This document shows, piece by piece, positions 17,647 through 25,696 of a DNA stretch of 64,000 bases. Every line of letters begins with the position of its first letter. The first letter of the stretch is position 1. Location: positions 1,922,001 to 1,986,000 of the forward strand of contig CBDDCL010000015.1 of NCBI GenBank assembly GCA_965226245.1, read 5' to 3'. The translations under genes and the position numbers were made by a program. This DNA is from CBDCYS01 sp965226245 (GTDB lineage: Bacteria > Acidobacteriota > Terriglobia > Bryobacterales > UBA6623). Under the pieces are notes generated by a model. That model saw only the letters and a list, made by a program, of their open reading frames with translations. It was not told the DNA's origin and did no database searches.

Positions 17647-17688
17647 TCTACCCTTATGAGCCCAACCTGCCTAAAACCGTTTCCAGCG

Positions 17689-17865
17689 AGCAACTCCCCA
17701 CCCACCCCGCTTCCAAACGTTTCAACAAATTTTGTTGTTCTTAATCTCCCCAAGGAGGCCCTGTAATTTTTTTAGAAATTTTCCAGATCCCCACCCACCC
17801 CGCTTCCAAACGTTTCGCCTTAATCTCCCCAAGGACGTACATTTTTTTAGAAATTTTCCAGATCT
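17689..17865 (+). repeat. Imperfect tandem duplication (~93-base period)
   Basis: CCCCACCCACCCCGCTTCC occurs at 17696 and 17789. Each copy is followed by CTTAATCTCCCCAAGGA and then TTTTTTTAGAAATTTTCCAG; the first copy carries about 15 extra bases. Two units only. It marks the left edge of the foreign block and is markedly more AT-rich than its surroundings. Confidence 0.7.
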
Positions 17866-18019
17866 GTTGATTTCTAAGATCCATCTCTGCTATCGTTACG
17901 TGCCATGCCCTGCGTCGCCGTGTCCTCCCATGCCACGCCATATTCGGTGGTATCATGTGGGGTCATATGGCACGCCAGCCACAATCCACTAAATACCCCA
18001 TTTCGGTGTATCATGTCAT

Positions 18020-18217
18020 ATGGGGTACTCTGCCATCAACCGCTCCAAGTACCACGTCTGCATGAATTGCCAGTCCGTCGTGGCGATACGTCCAGACCAT
18101 TGGAGCGTGTGCACTGAGGACGAGGCCAGAGAGAGCGGCATGCAGCCCTGCGGCAATTGCCGGGCCGCCATAGCCAACGAAAGGCCTTGCAAGCCAATTC
18201 AGAAACAGAAAAATTGA
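18020..18217 (+). CDS. Small cysteine-rich protein with two CxxC motifs
   Basis: A 65-residue frame with the motifs VCMNCQSV and PCGNCRAA about 29 residues apart, a spacing that could hold one zinc ion as a minimal zinc ribbon. The tail is basic. I do not recognise a family and there is no obvious ribosome site, so the call rests on the paired cysteine motifs. It lies inside the direct-repeat-flanked block, ahead of the M23-like gene. Confidence 0.4.
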   Translation: MGYSAINRSKYHVCMNCQSVVAIRPDHWSVCTEDEARESGMQPCGNCRAAIANERPCKPIQKQKN

Positions 18218-18300
18218 CCCCGCCGTGGCCCCCGCAAAGTCCAAAGGACGCGTTTTACATAAGAGAGGCTGGCTCGCCAAGAACTAGCAGAGGAGGCAAC

Positions 18301-18363
18301 ATGTTAGACAGAGTATGCTCCTTTCCAACCCCCGTCACCGGGTTGCCCCCCTTAGCCGTCTAA
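18301..18363 (+). CDS. Possible 20-residue peptide
   Basis: An ATG at 18301 is preceded by an excellent ribosome site (AGAGGAGG, about five bases away) and opens a frame of only 20 codons, MLDRVCSFPTPVTGLPPLAV. It could be a leader peptide or the stump of a truncated gene. Nothing further supports it. Confidence 0.25.
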   Translation: MLDRVCSFPTPVTGLPPLAV

Positions 18364-19431
18364 CCATACTGGCTATGGGTAGTACGAGGTATCTGAGGGA
18401 CAATTCGCGGCAATCCCCAATGGGCGTTCCGCGAATCTCCTATTACAACAGAGCCATTGAACTCCGATTGTGCTTGTTAGTGAGGCCGTTTTCGGCTCCA
18501 CCAACGACACGACGCCGGGTACCTGGAAGTTCTTCAGGTGCTGGCGACACAAGCAGCAGGAGGTAGTCAATGGCCACACAACAGCGGCGCGACTCCCATG
18601 AACTTCGTGCAGAGTCAGCTTTCGGGAACAGCGGATGCCCATCCCCGGTGAGGGAAGTCCCGAAACCACCTCGCGGCGTGAAAAACACCTGGAGAAACCC
18701 TCTCGTGACAGACTTCTGGCGGAACCTCATTAGCACAGTTGTGGTAGGGTACGCTCTCTGGATCGGCGCGACTCTGTGGAACATGCAGTCAACCCTTGTT
18801 GCGTTACGGACGACGTCCACAACAACCGAGCGGACTGTTCAAGGGATTGACCTGCAGCTCCGGAACACGACAAGCACAGTAAACCAGGGCTTTTCTGATG
18901 TCGTTGATCTTATCTCGGACCTTCACCCGTCCCCAGAGGACCAGAATATCATCCGCTCGATCCGTACCAGAATCCGCGACCGTACCGCTAGAGCAACAAG
19001 AGTCGCGGCCTTCACATCACCTCTCGTGGAGACCGCGCTCTACAAACAGAGTGAGTATGTTGACGGGGCCATAGCATTGACTTTGAAGTCTCCCGTAGAC
19101 CATGGCCGAACCGTTTTTATACGGGCTGCGACCAGCGGTGAGGTCGTTAAGTGTGAGAAGGGTAGTGATCCATCTGGACCTGCCCCCTGGGGTGAGACAA
19201 ATAGTTTAGACACAGTTGACCGTTCGCTGGTTTTTGCTGGCCAGCGGCGGCCCTTTGCTTCATAATAGCTCCCGGTTGGTGAAGCGGAGGCGGGCTCTGC
19301 GGGAGCGCAACCCGCCAAGGAATAACCAACTGGAAACTCATCGAGACGATGGGCCGGGGCGTGAAGCCGTCCGCTTCGCGCCCCACTCCTGCACAAACCC
19401 AGTCCATCGGATCGAAAGATTTCCCCATGCC

Positions 19432-20382
19432 TCAGAAAACTCCTTCCGCCACTGCCGCCGAATCCGCTGGCGGCGCTCCCAGCTTCTGCTCGAACTCCGC
19501 CGGCGGACAATAGCCCAGCGCTGAATGCAAGCGCTTCTCGTTGTACACCTTCTCGAGAAAGCGTCCGATCGATGCGCGCGCTTCGGCCAGGTCGCGGTAC
19601 TCCGAGCGGTAGACCTCCTCGTACTTCAGCGTCTTCATGAAAGACTCCGCTTTGGCATTGTCGTAGGGGTTGGCTTTGCGGCTCATGCTGATGGTGATTT
19701 CGTGCTGCTTCAATAAGTCGACGTAGCCGTTGGCGGCATACTGCACGCCGCGGTCGGAGTGATGCGCCAGCCCGGCACCCGGCCGCCGCTGATTGAGTGC
19801 CATCCGTAACGCGGCGATCGTCAGCTTCCCTTCCAGCGTGTCCTCCAGCGCCCAGCCGACCACCCGCCGCGAGTAAGCATCTAGAATCACCGCCAGGTAA
19901 ACGAACTCCCAGGCCAGCCGGATATAGGTGATATCAGCCACCCAGAGCTGGTCCAAACCGCTCAGGACGATCTCACGGGCCAGATTGGGATAGACGGTCA
20001 ACCCGTGACGCGAGTCGGTGGTCAGCACGAATTTCCGCCGCCGCAAACACAGCAGGTTGTCCTCCCGCAGAATGCGCTGCACCTTCTTGGGATTGATGAC
20101 CCAGCCGCGGCGCCGCAACTCGGCGGTGATGCGTGGCCGCCCGTAGCTGGAGAACTCCAGCGCGATGCGCTGGATGGTGTCACGCAGTTCCAGGTCCGCA
20201 TCGGGCCCCTGCTTCTCAGGCTGCCAGCGGTAGAAGCTGGCGCGCGGCAGCTCCGCCAGCTGACACATTCGCTGGACGCTCATCGGCGGCGGCTCCTGGA
20301 CTTGTTGCCGGATCTGGTGGCCGACAGCGGTTTTCCAGTCGAGGCCTGCAGCTTCCGCTGTTGTTCGATGCGCTGCAAGCAC
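19432..20382 (-). CDS. IS3 OrfB transposase (DDE integrase core)
   Basis: A 316-residue frame with an HTH_21-like linker domain (YRWQPEKQGPDADLELRDTI) followed by an rve integrase core. The first Asp is in LWVADITYIRL, the second in AHHSDRGVQYAA, and the Glu in NAKAESFMKTLKYEEVY: the D-D-E order of the IS3 group. It overlaps the end of orfA in the -1 frame. Translation probably begins in orfA and slips at 20388-20394 to give the OrfAB fusion, the active transposase of the family. The GTG at 20382 may not be used independently. Confidence 0.92.
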   Translation of the reverse strand: MLAAHRTTAEAAGLDWKTAVGHQIRQQVQEPPPMSVQRMCQLAELPRASFYRWQPEKQGPDADLELRDTIQRIALEFSSYGRPRITAELRRRGWVINPKKVQRILREDNLLCLRRRKFVLTTDSRHGLTVYPNLAREIVLSGLDQLWVADITYIRLAWEFVYLAVILDAYSRRVVGWALEDTLEGKLTIAALRMALNQRRPGAGLAHHSDRGVQYAANGYVDLLKQHEITISMSRKANPYDNAKAESFMKTLKYEEVYRSEYRDLAEARASIGRFLEKVYNEKRLHSALGYCPPAEFEQKLGAPPADSAAVAEGVF

Positions 20383-20645
20383 CGCTTTAAAAAATCGATC
20401 TCCATGGCCTGGCGGCCGACCTTGCGCTCCAGCTCCGCCGTGCGCGTTTCTTCCCAGCGGCGTTTGCCTTCACCGGGGAAGGCGTTGCCGGGACCTTGGC
20501 GAAACTCTCGCCGCCAGCGGTGCAGCAGGTTGGGATTGATCTCAAAGACCCGGCTGACCTCGGCCGCCGAGGCGCCCTGCTGCAGCCGTTCCACTGCCGA
20601 CAACTTGAATTCTTGTGTGAATTTCCGTCGAGACAAACTCATCAC
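20280..20645 (-). CDS. IS3 OrfA (HTH protein)
   Basis: A 121-residue protein starting MMSLSRRKFTQEFKLSAVER. It has the helix-turn-helix of IS3 OrfA (GASAAEVSRVFEINPNLLHR) and a leucine-zipper-like stretch (LERKVGRQAMEIDFLKRCL). OrfA binds the element ends and inhibits transposition, and supplies the N-terminus of the OrfAB fusion. It overlaps orfB by about 100 bases. Confidence 0.9.
   Translation of the reverse strand: MMSLSRRKFTQEFKLSAVERLQQGASAAEVSRVFEINPNLLHRWRREFRQGPGNAFPGEGKRRWEETRTAELERKVGRQAMEIDFLKRCLQRIEQQRKLQASTGKPLSATRSGNKSRSRRR
20388..20394 (-). promoter_or_regulatory. Programmed -1 ribosomal frameshift site of the IS3 element
   Basis: Read on the minus strand, the heptamer TTTTTTA is placed as gaT-TTT-TTA in the orfA frame, the exact X-XXY-YYZ arrangement for -1 slippage. 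Shifting here gives ...DFFKAVLAAHRTT, leading straight into orfB. Confidence 0.8.
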
Positions 20646-21118
20646 TCATCCTCCGTTCACTGGATTTTGAGTCTAAACTGGTTGTCTCACTTTTGGGGGC
20701 AAGTCCAATCCGATCTGAGCAGTGAAGCCGAGGAGTTCTGGGTCGTACACCTCTTGGAGCCCGTTTCTGGCTACACCACCTTCTACGGTCGCCTCTCCGA
20801 GGTTAAAGTGAAGCTCGGTAGCACAGTAGAAGAAGGACAACCCATCGGCGTCGCTCGCGCGACCTCCCCGATTTGCTTGAGATTTGGGGTAATCCGGCCA
20901 GGCAGCGACAAAATTTCAGATCCCCGGGCCTTTCTGCCATCCATGGAGCCAATCAGAAAGCTATCACTCATTGAGTTCCTCTGGCCGTTTTAGGGCCACT
21001 TTTAGAAGCTTGAGACCCCCGCAAGAGTGTGTTTCCAAGCTTTCTTTTTCCCTCGTTACCCCCTTAACACCCCCTGCCCCTGCTGTACAATTGGGGTAAC
21101 ATGAAAGGCGTTATGTTC

Positions 21119-21578
21119 TTGCCTCGGGTCTGGTCCACATGGGCAACATCGCCTGGCGCGTCGACCGAAAACTGCACTTCGACGCTGCGTCGGAGCGGTT
21201 CATCAGCGACCAGGAAGCGAACAGCTTCCTCGGCCGGACATATCGCGACCGCTGGCCGCTGCCCACGGTGTAAGGGCTCTTGATCGGCCGGCTCGGATCA
21301 CAACCAAAGGACGCGCGCCCCGAACATTGGGGGCGGAAAGCTCAGTCAATTTGAACAAGCCCGACATTCTCCGTCTCGCGCGCCGCCAGCTCGCCGACTA
21401 TGACGCCCATCGCCCCGGGCTCGTTTTCCAAGAACACAATGGGGCGCCGAACGGTGGCGTTCAGACAGCCGATTTTGTAGCCCGCCAGTTCTTCGCCGCG
21501 GGCTTGCCGCAGGCGAGCGAACTCGATCTGAAGGGAGTAGGCTTCGGGAACCGTCCCCAATTCGGTCTCAATCAAGCC
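21119..21578 (+). repeat. Direct repeat DR-right (460 bases)
   Basis: Second copy of 17184-17646, offset by 3935 bases over the first 324 bases and 3932 after the inverted segment. A handful of substitutions separate the copies, for example CAGCAAGCG/CAGGAAGCG. The upstream junction falls within unrelated DNA at 21118. Confidence 0.85.
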
Positions 21579-22082
21579 GTCTTCGGCCACCTTTACACCA
21601 CGGAAATCCACGCGGACGGAACGACCCTGGATGCGTCTCGGTTCGATGGCCTCGCCATCGAAGGGGAATTCGCGGTCCGGCTCGGCGCCGGCATCCCCGA
21701 TCCCGCGAGTCTTCAGCAAGCACCACAAGAATTCGTGGCGTCGGTCTTCCCCGTCATCGAGTTGCACAACTATGTGTTTCGTGGAAAGAACAAAAGCGCC
21801 CAGGAGTTGATCGGGAACAACGCTCTCAACGCCGGAGCCGTGATTCCGAATGACGAACCGGCGCTAGCTGAGCCAGAACAGCTTCTCACGGAAACGATCC
21901 GCGTCCATCTCAATGACGAACTCCTCGGGACCTGCCAACTCAACTCGGGCCGAAACCGAACAACGCCACGACCCTGGACCAACACTACGAACGACTTCAA
22001 GTTGGCATCCAAGGGCTGTTCGCTGAAATCGGCATCGCCGCGTGAAGACATAGATCGACAAGATGTCGATGTGGGATACTAA
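21351..22082 (+). pseudogene. 3' part of a split 2-keto-4-pentenoate hydratase-type gene, with internal inversion
   Basis: After the repeated N-terminal part, this frame carries the remaining core of the hydratase: VFGHLYTTEIHADGTTLDAS, LAIEGEFAVRLGAGIPDP and VFPVIELHNYVFRG match the family in order, including the Glu-rich metal site around EGEFAV. Residues encoded by 21443-21554 are nonsense because that segment is inverted. The C-terminal ~50 residues after LLGTCQLNS do not fit the family either, so the 3' end is also damaged. It is therefore not functional as it stands, although the frame stays open. Confidence 0.75.
21443..21554 (-). other. 112-base inverted coding segment
   Basis: This stretch is the reverse complement of 17512-17625 with one or two differences, while the bases on both sides are collinear with the left copy. 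Read on the minus strand it encodes LTVPEAYSLQIEFARLRQAR, the proper hydratase sequence. The junctions carry CAATGGGG on the left and CCCCAATT on the right, a short inverted match that could have mediated the flip. Confidence 0.85.
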
Positions 22083-22298
22083 ACGCCTAAGGTGAATTGA
22101 GTGTCGCCCTTGACTGCCCTTGACAGCGTGGATTGATCGGCGTAGGCTGTTCGCTAGGGTTCGCGCGTCTAGTTCTTATAAGCGCTCCCGGCGGTGCAAA
22201 ACCGTCTTTGGCGCGCGCGTGGAGTTGATTGGCGGCAAGGGTTCTCCATTCAGCTTCTCGACTCAACGGTTTTTGACTCAACAGGGAGGATGGAATCC

Positions 22299-23609
22299 AT
22301 GGCAGAGCAGAACGGCAAGGTCGACCGGCGGACGCTCCTCAAGATGATGGGCGCGGCCGGTGCGTCGGCGACGGTGATTTCCACGTGCGGGACATCGGCC
22401 GAAATCAGCGGCCAGGGGCTGACCGGAGCAAAGTTTGACAAGAGCGTCCAGCTCGCTACGGCCGGTCCCGGCGGGGACAAGAATTGGCAGCCGGGATACG
22501 CGCTTAAGTTTCTGCCCCCGGAAGACATTCCCACGAGCGGGAAGGCGTCGGACACGCTGGCCGGCGCGCCCAAGGAGAAACTGCTGAACTTCTACCGGCT
22601 CATGAGCACGAGCCGCAAGTGGGAAACGACAATGAAGGACCTGTTTCTCGCGGGTGAGGACGGCCTCTACGGTGCATTCCACACCTATGTCGGCGAGGAA
22701 GCGATAGCAGTCGGCGTGATGGGCGCGCTCAATGACGACGACTACATCGCCAGCACTCACCGGGGCCACGGACACTTGATCGCCAAAGGCGGCGATCTGA
22801 ACAAGATGTCCGCCGAGATCTTCTTCAAGGAGACCGGCTACAACAAGGGTTACGGCGGCTCCATGCATATCACCGACATGTCGAAAGGCATCATGGGCAT
22901 GAACGGCATCGTGGGGGCCAGCTTCTACATGGCGGCGGGCGCGGCATTGCGCGGAATGGTGCGCGGAACGAAGCAAGTCGGCGTGGCGTTCTTCGGTGAC
23001 GGCGCGGCTGCCTCGCCTTATTACTTCAGCGCCGTGCGGAGCTGCAAGAACCAGAACATCCCGGTGATCTTCGTCAACGAGAACAACTTCCAGTACATGT
23101 CCAATCCGGTGGCGAATACGGCGCCGACCAAATACATTTCCGAGTACACCAAAGGCCTGGACATCCCGCACTACACAGTGGACGGGAACGACATCTCGGC
23201 CGTCTATGCCGCTACGCAGGAGGCAGTTGACATAGCGCGAGCGGGCAAGGGACCGAGTGTGATCGAAGGGTTGACCTACCGCTGGTACGACCACAGCGGG
23301 TTCGCGGGCGCCAGAGCCGGCCAGGACGGGGCGCTCGGCCTTCCGTACCGCACGGACGAAGAGGTTCGCGCCTGGATGACGAGGGACCCCATCGCCCGCT
23401 ACAAGCGCTGGCTGCTGGCGCAGGATCTTGCCGCCGAAGAGGAATTGTCGGAAATCGAGTCGGCCGCCCAGGCGGCGGTCGATGCCTCGGTCGAATTCGC
23501 GCGCCAGGGCAGACACCCTGACCCCGAGGCAGGGGTGATGCACACCCAGGTGGAGGGTCCGGTGATGGCAACCCAGTTCTATAACCGCCGGAACGTCGTG
23601 AATACCTAA
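22299..23609 (+). CDS. Thiamine-diphosphate E1 alpha-type dehydrogenase subunit with Tat signal
   Basis: A 436-residue E1 alpha protein of the pyruvate/acetoin/branched-chain 2-oxoacid dehydrogenase type. After a 30-residue N-terminal extension come the family blocks YVGEEAIAVGVMGAL, STHRGHGHLIAKG, YGGSMHITD and the thiamine-binding motif, FFGDGAAASPYYFS leading to VNENN. The extension reads VDRRTLLKMMGAAGASATVI and ends near a Cys, the pattern of a twin-arginine signal. The ATG at 22299 is favoured by GGGAGG nine bases upstream. The beta gene follows by 20 bases; no E2 or E3 gene is near. Export of such an enzyme is unusual, so the substrate and acceptor are unknown. Confidence 0.87.
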   Translation: MAEQNGKVDRRTLLKMMGAAGASATVISTCGTSAEISGQGLTGAKFDKSVQLATAGPGGDKNWQPGYALKFLPPEDIPTSGKASDTLAGAPKEKLLNFYRLMSTSRKWETTMKDLFLAGEDGLYGAFHTYVGEEAIAVGVMGALNDDDYIASTHRGHGHLIAKGGDLNKMSAEIFFKETGYNKGYGGSMHITDMSKGIMGMNGIVGASFYMAAGAALRGMVRGTKQVGVAFFGDGAAASPYYFSAVRSCKNQNIPVIFVNENNFQYMSNPVANTAPTKYISEYTKGLDIPHYTVDGNDISAVYAATQEAVDIARAGKGPSVIEGLTYRWYDHSGFAGARAGQDGALGLPYRTDEEVRAWMTRDPIARYKRWLLAQDLAAEEELSEIESAAQAAVDASVEFARQGRHPDPEAGVMHTQVEGPVMATQFYNRRNVVNT

Positions 23610-23629
23610 GGACAAGGGAGAAAACTACC

Positions 23630-24613
23630 ATGGCCAAGAAATCGTACAATTACGCACAACTCGAAGCCGTTGCACAGGAGATGCGGGCCAATCCAGACAT
23701 GGTCTTCTTCTATGAATACCAGCGGCCGGTGACGACGTCGCCGACCGGAGAGGTGCTCGACCTTGTCAGGGAATTCGGTGAACTTCGCACTTCCGGCCGC
23801 GGCTGGCCGATCGATGAGACCTGGATTGTCGGCGCTGCGATTGGCGCTGCAACGGCGGGGTCAAAGGCGATTGCCCGGCTGCCGTCGATGGCACAGATTT
23901 TCGCTTTGGAGTACGTCTACAACCAGGCCGGCAAGCTGCGTGCGATGACGGGCGGCCAGGCGAGTATGCCTTTTGTCTTGTGGGTGGATGGCGCCGGCCG
24001 GCGGCGTGGCAGCGCCGGGCAGCACACCGATGTGGGCGCCGAGGCTCTCTACGTGAATCTCCCGGGCATCAAGGTCGTCGTTCCGAGCAATGCCTACGAC
24101 GCCAAGGGCCTGTTAATTACCGCGATTCGCGATTCCGATCCGGTGGCCTACATTGACTATCCGGAAGCGAAGTCGGGCGCGCAGCCGGATGTGCCCGACG
24201 AGGCTTACGAGATTCCCTTCGGCAAAGCGGCTGTAAGGCAGAAAGGCCGCCACCTTACTCTCGTAGCCTGGTCGCCGGCTACGGTTGACGTACAAAAGGC
24301 ATTACCGCAACTCAAAGCGGCAGGTATCAGCGTCGAGTACATCGATCCGCGGTCACTGAAGCCCCTCGACCTGGAGACTTTGGTCGCCTCGGTCCGCAAG
24401 ACGCGGCGGCTGCTGGTCGTCGAGCACGGCCACTACACCGGCGGCTTCAGCTCGCACGTGATCGCCGAGGTGGTGCAGGAGGTTCCGGGTATCAAGGCGC
24501 GCAAGCTCGCCTTCCCGGATGTCCCTGGTCCGGGCGCGGCTGGAATGATGGCATGGTTGCGTCCCGATGCTCCGAAGATCGTGGATGCCGCCCAGCAGTT
24601 GATGAGGGCGTGA
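23630..24613 (+). CDS. Thiamine-diphosphate E1 beta-type dehydrogenase subunit
   Basis: A 327-residue E1 beta protein with the transketolase pyrimidine-binding domain and C-terminal transketolase domain. Visible family landmarks are PIDETWIVGAAIGAATAG (the Glu that contacts the thiamine ring in the family), NQAGKLRAMTGGQ, SAGQHTD, VVVPSNAYDAKGLL and IDPRSLKPLDLETLVASV. There is no signal peptide. If the alpha subunit is exported by Tat, this subunit would have to ride along folded, as in known Tat hitch-hiker pairs. AGGGAG lies nine bases before the ATG, and the gene is clearly co-transcribed with alpha. Confidence 0.9.
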   Translation: MAKKSYNYAQLEAVAQEMRANPDMVFFYEYQRPVTTSPTGEVLDLVREFGELRTSGRGWPIDETWIVGAAIGAATAGSKAIARLPSMAQIFALEYVYNQAGKLRAMTGGQASMPFVLWVDGAGRRRGSAGQHTDVGAEALYVNLPGIKVVVPSNAYDAKGLLITAIRDSDPVAYIDYPEAKSGAQPDVPDEAYEIPFGKAAVRQKGRHLTLVAWSPATVDVQKALPQLKAAGISVEYIDPRSLKPLDLETLVASVRKTRRLLVVEHGHYTGGFSSHVIAEVVQEVPGIKARKLAFPDVPGPGAAGMMAWLRPDAPKIVDAAQQLMRA

Positions 24614-24618
24614 CTCGG

Positions 24619-24720
24619 GAGCCAGATTCAGAGCCCGGAACGCAAGTGACGGGGCCGCGGCGCGTAGCATCCGAGAGCGGACACGCTCTCCTGTTTTGGT
24701 TACGGCTGATCCGCGTTACG
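24619..24720 (+). repeat. Long R1/R2-type interspersed repeat
   Basis: GAGCCAGATTCAGAGCCC starts a ~100-base unit that ends GCATCCGAGAGCGGACACGC and TGTTTTGGTTACGGCTG. The stretch 47077-47173 shows the same order with substitutions. It sits immediately downstream of the E1 beta stop. Confidence 0.65.
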
Positions 24721-24811
24721 CTAGGAACACGAACCTTTCCGCCGCCGGGCCTCCGCCGGGCCGGGTAGTCCCCACTGAGGCCGTTTTTTGACATACCCCC
24801 GCTGATTCAGC

Positions 24812-25117
24812 ATGCCCCAAGAGCAAACAACACCCCCATCCTGTCCCAAGTGCCACGAAACATTGGCTCCCAAAACAGTCAGGACGACTATTTGGCGGGA
24901 GGACCGGGTGGCGATTGTCGAAGACATTCCGGCTCATGTGTGCGGCTCTTGCATGGAGCAGTTCTACGACGACGACGTCAGTGATGCACTGCGCGGGCTG
25001 GTCGAAGAGGGCTTTCCCGCGGAAGCAGCCCAGAGAGAAATACTTGTCCCTGTGTTCTCGCTGGAGGGACGCATTCGAACGAGGAAGGCCTTGCCCGAGG
25101 ACTCTTATGTGGACTAA
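24812..25117 (+). CDS. YgiT-type zinc finger protein
   Basis: A 101-residue protein whose N-terminal half is the YgiT/MqsA-type zinc finger: SCPKCHETL, then after about 35 residues AHVCGSCMEQFYDDD, giving four zinc-binding cysteines. In MqsA this domain binds the toxin MqsR and is followed by an HTH. Here no HTH domain follows and no MqsR-like or PIN gene is adjacent. The last 11 bases overlap a possible start of the cytochrome gene. It may be an orphan antitoxin-like protein; the function is not known. Confidence 0.75.
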   Translation: MPQEQTTPPSCPKCHETLAPKTVRTTIWREDRVAIVEDIPAHVCGSCMEQFYDDDVSDALRGLVEEGFPAEAAQREILVPVFSLEGRIRTRKALPEDSYVD

Positions 25118-25616
25118 TGACGGCCGGAACGGACCGTGCGCCGAACCGCGGAAAGAAAGCCGAAAAACGTCCGGCGCCCGGCCTTGGGGAGGAATGCTCT
25201 CGACGTGGCTCTTGGTTGTTGCCATCATCGCCGGAGCGCTGCTGGTGCGATGTGGCGACGCCGGCTCGCCCCAGAGTGAAATTGTCGAGCCCGTAACATC
25301 ATCATCCGAATCTGCCGCCACACAGGCCGCATCGCCCGAGCCGGCGACCATCGGCGACCTCTTCCCGGAGGGTCTGGGGCGACAGCTTGTCCTCGACACC
25401 TGCGGTGTTTGTCACGCTGTCGCGTGCAGTGCGATCGGGCAACGACCGGCGGCGCGCTGGGACAACCTGAAGGAGGATCACCGGGACAAGGCGTCAAGCT
25501 TGAGCGACGAAGATCTGGAGACCCTCTTTGCATACCTAAAAGAGCACTTTAGCGACAGCAAACCCGAGCCCAGAGTTCCCCCGCATTTCTTGGAAGGAGG
25601 CTGCACGCCGTTCTAG
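25107..25616 (+). CDS. Membrane-anchored small c-type cytochrome
   Basis: A 169-residue protein with a cytoplasmic N-terminal stretch, a membrane anchor or signal (WLLVVAIIAGALLVRCGDAG, possibly a lipoprotein site at the Cys), an Ala/Ser/Pro linker and a single haem-binding motif CGVCH near residue 98. The following SSLSDEDLETLFAYLKEHF and PRVPPHFLEGG match its downstream neighbour closely. The start is either ATG 25107, overlapping the zinc finger gene, or ATG 25194 just before the anchor; the second gives a more normal signal peptide. It is probably a periplasmic electron carrier. Confidence 0.75.
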   Translation: MWTNDGRNGPCAEPRKESRKTSGARPWGGMLSTWLLVVAIIAGALLVRCGDAGSPQSEIVEPVTSSSESAATQAASPEPATIGDLFPEGLGRQLVLDTCGVCHAVACSAIGQRPAARWDNLKEDHRDKASSLSDEDLETLFAYLKEHFSDSKPEPRVPPHFLEGGCTPF

Positions 25617-25696
25617 TCCGGTTTCAGCCCGGTTCAGGCGCGGCGCCCGCGGGGCGAATGCAGCCAAGCGACCGCGCACGGCGGTTAGCGTGAGTC

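Larger units (their letters stand above)
19175..20707 (-). mobile_element. IS3-family insertion sequence
   Basis: A 1533-base element. The ends are imperfect inverted repeats: TGGACCTGCCCCC plus GTGAGACAA on the left and the complement of TGGACTTGCCCCC plus GTGAGACAA on the right. Three-base ATC duplications flank it (19172-19174 and 20708-20710). It encodes orfA and orfB on the minus strand with a frameshift signal, so it appears complete. Confidence 0.92.
18570..20993 (+). pseudogene. M23-like membrane protein gene interrupted by an IS3 element
   Basis: Joining 18570-19174 to 20711-20993 restores one frame of 295 residues exactly, with ATC as a 3-base target duplication. The protein has a membrane helix near residues 50-68, a Thr/Ser-rich helical stalk and a C-terminal LytM/M23-type beta domain (GYTTFYGRLSEVKVKLGSTV, then PICLRFGVIRPGSDKISDP). 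The family's zinc ligands are missing: the usual HLHFE is CLRFG and YAHL is YGRL. Before insertion it was therefore probably a non-catalytic LytM protein, perhaps an activator of an amidase. The start at 18570 follows a good AGGAGG. The insertion removes most of the LytM domain. Confidence 0.8.

Noticed and set aside
17689..17865. Possible CRISPR-like array from repeated CCCCACCCACCCCGCTTCC
   Set aside because: Only two units with a ~93-base period and no spacer structure; it is a simple duplication.
22278..23615. A 445-codon minus-strand frame over the E1 alpha gene
   Set aside because: Antisense shadow; E1 alpha motifs are all on the plus strand.
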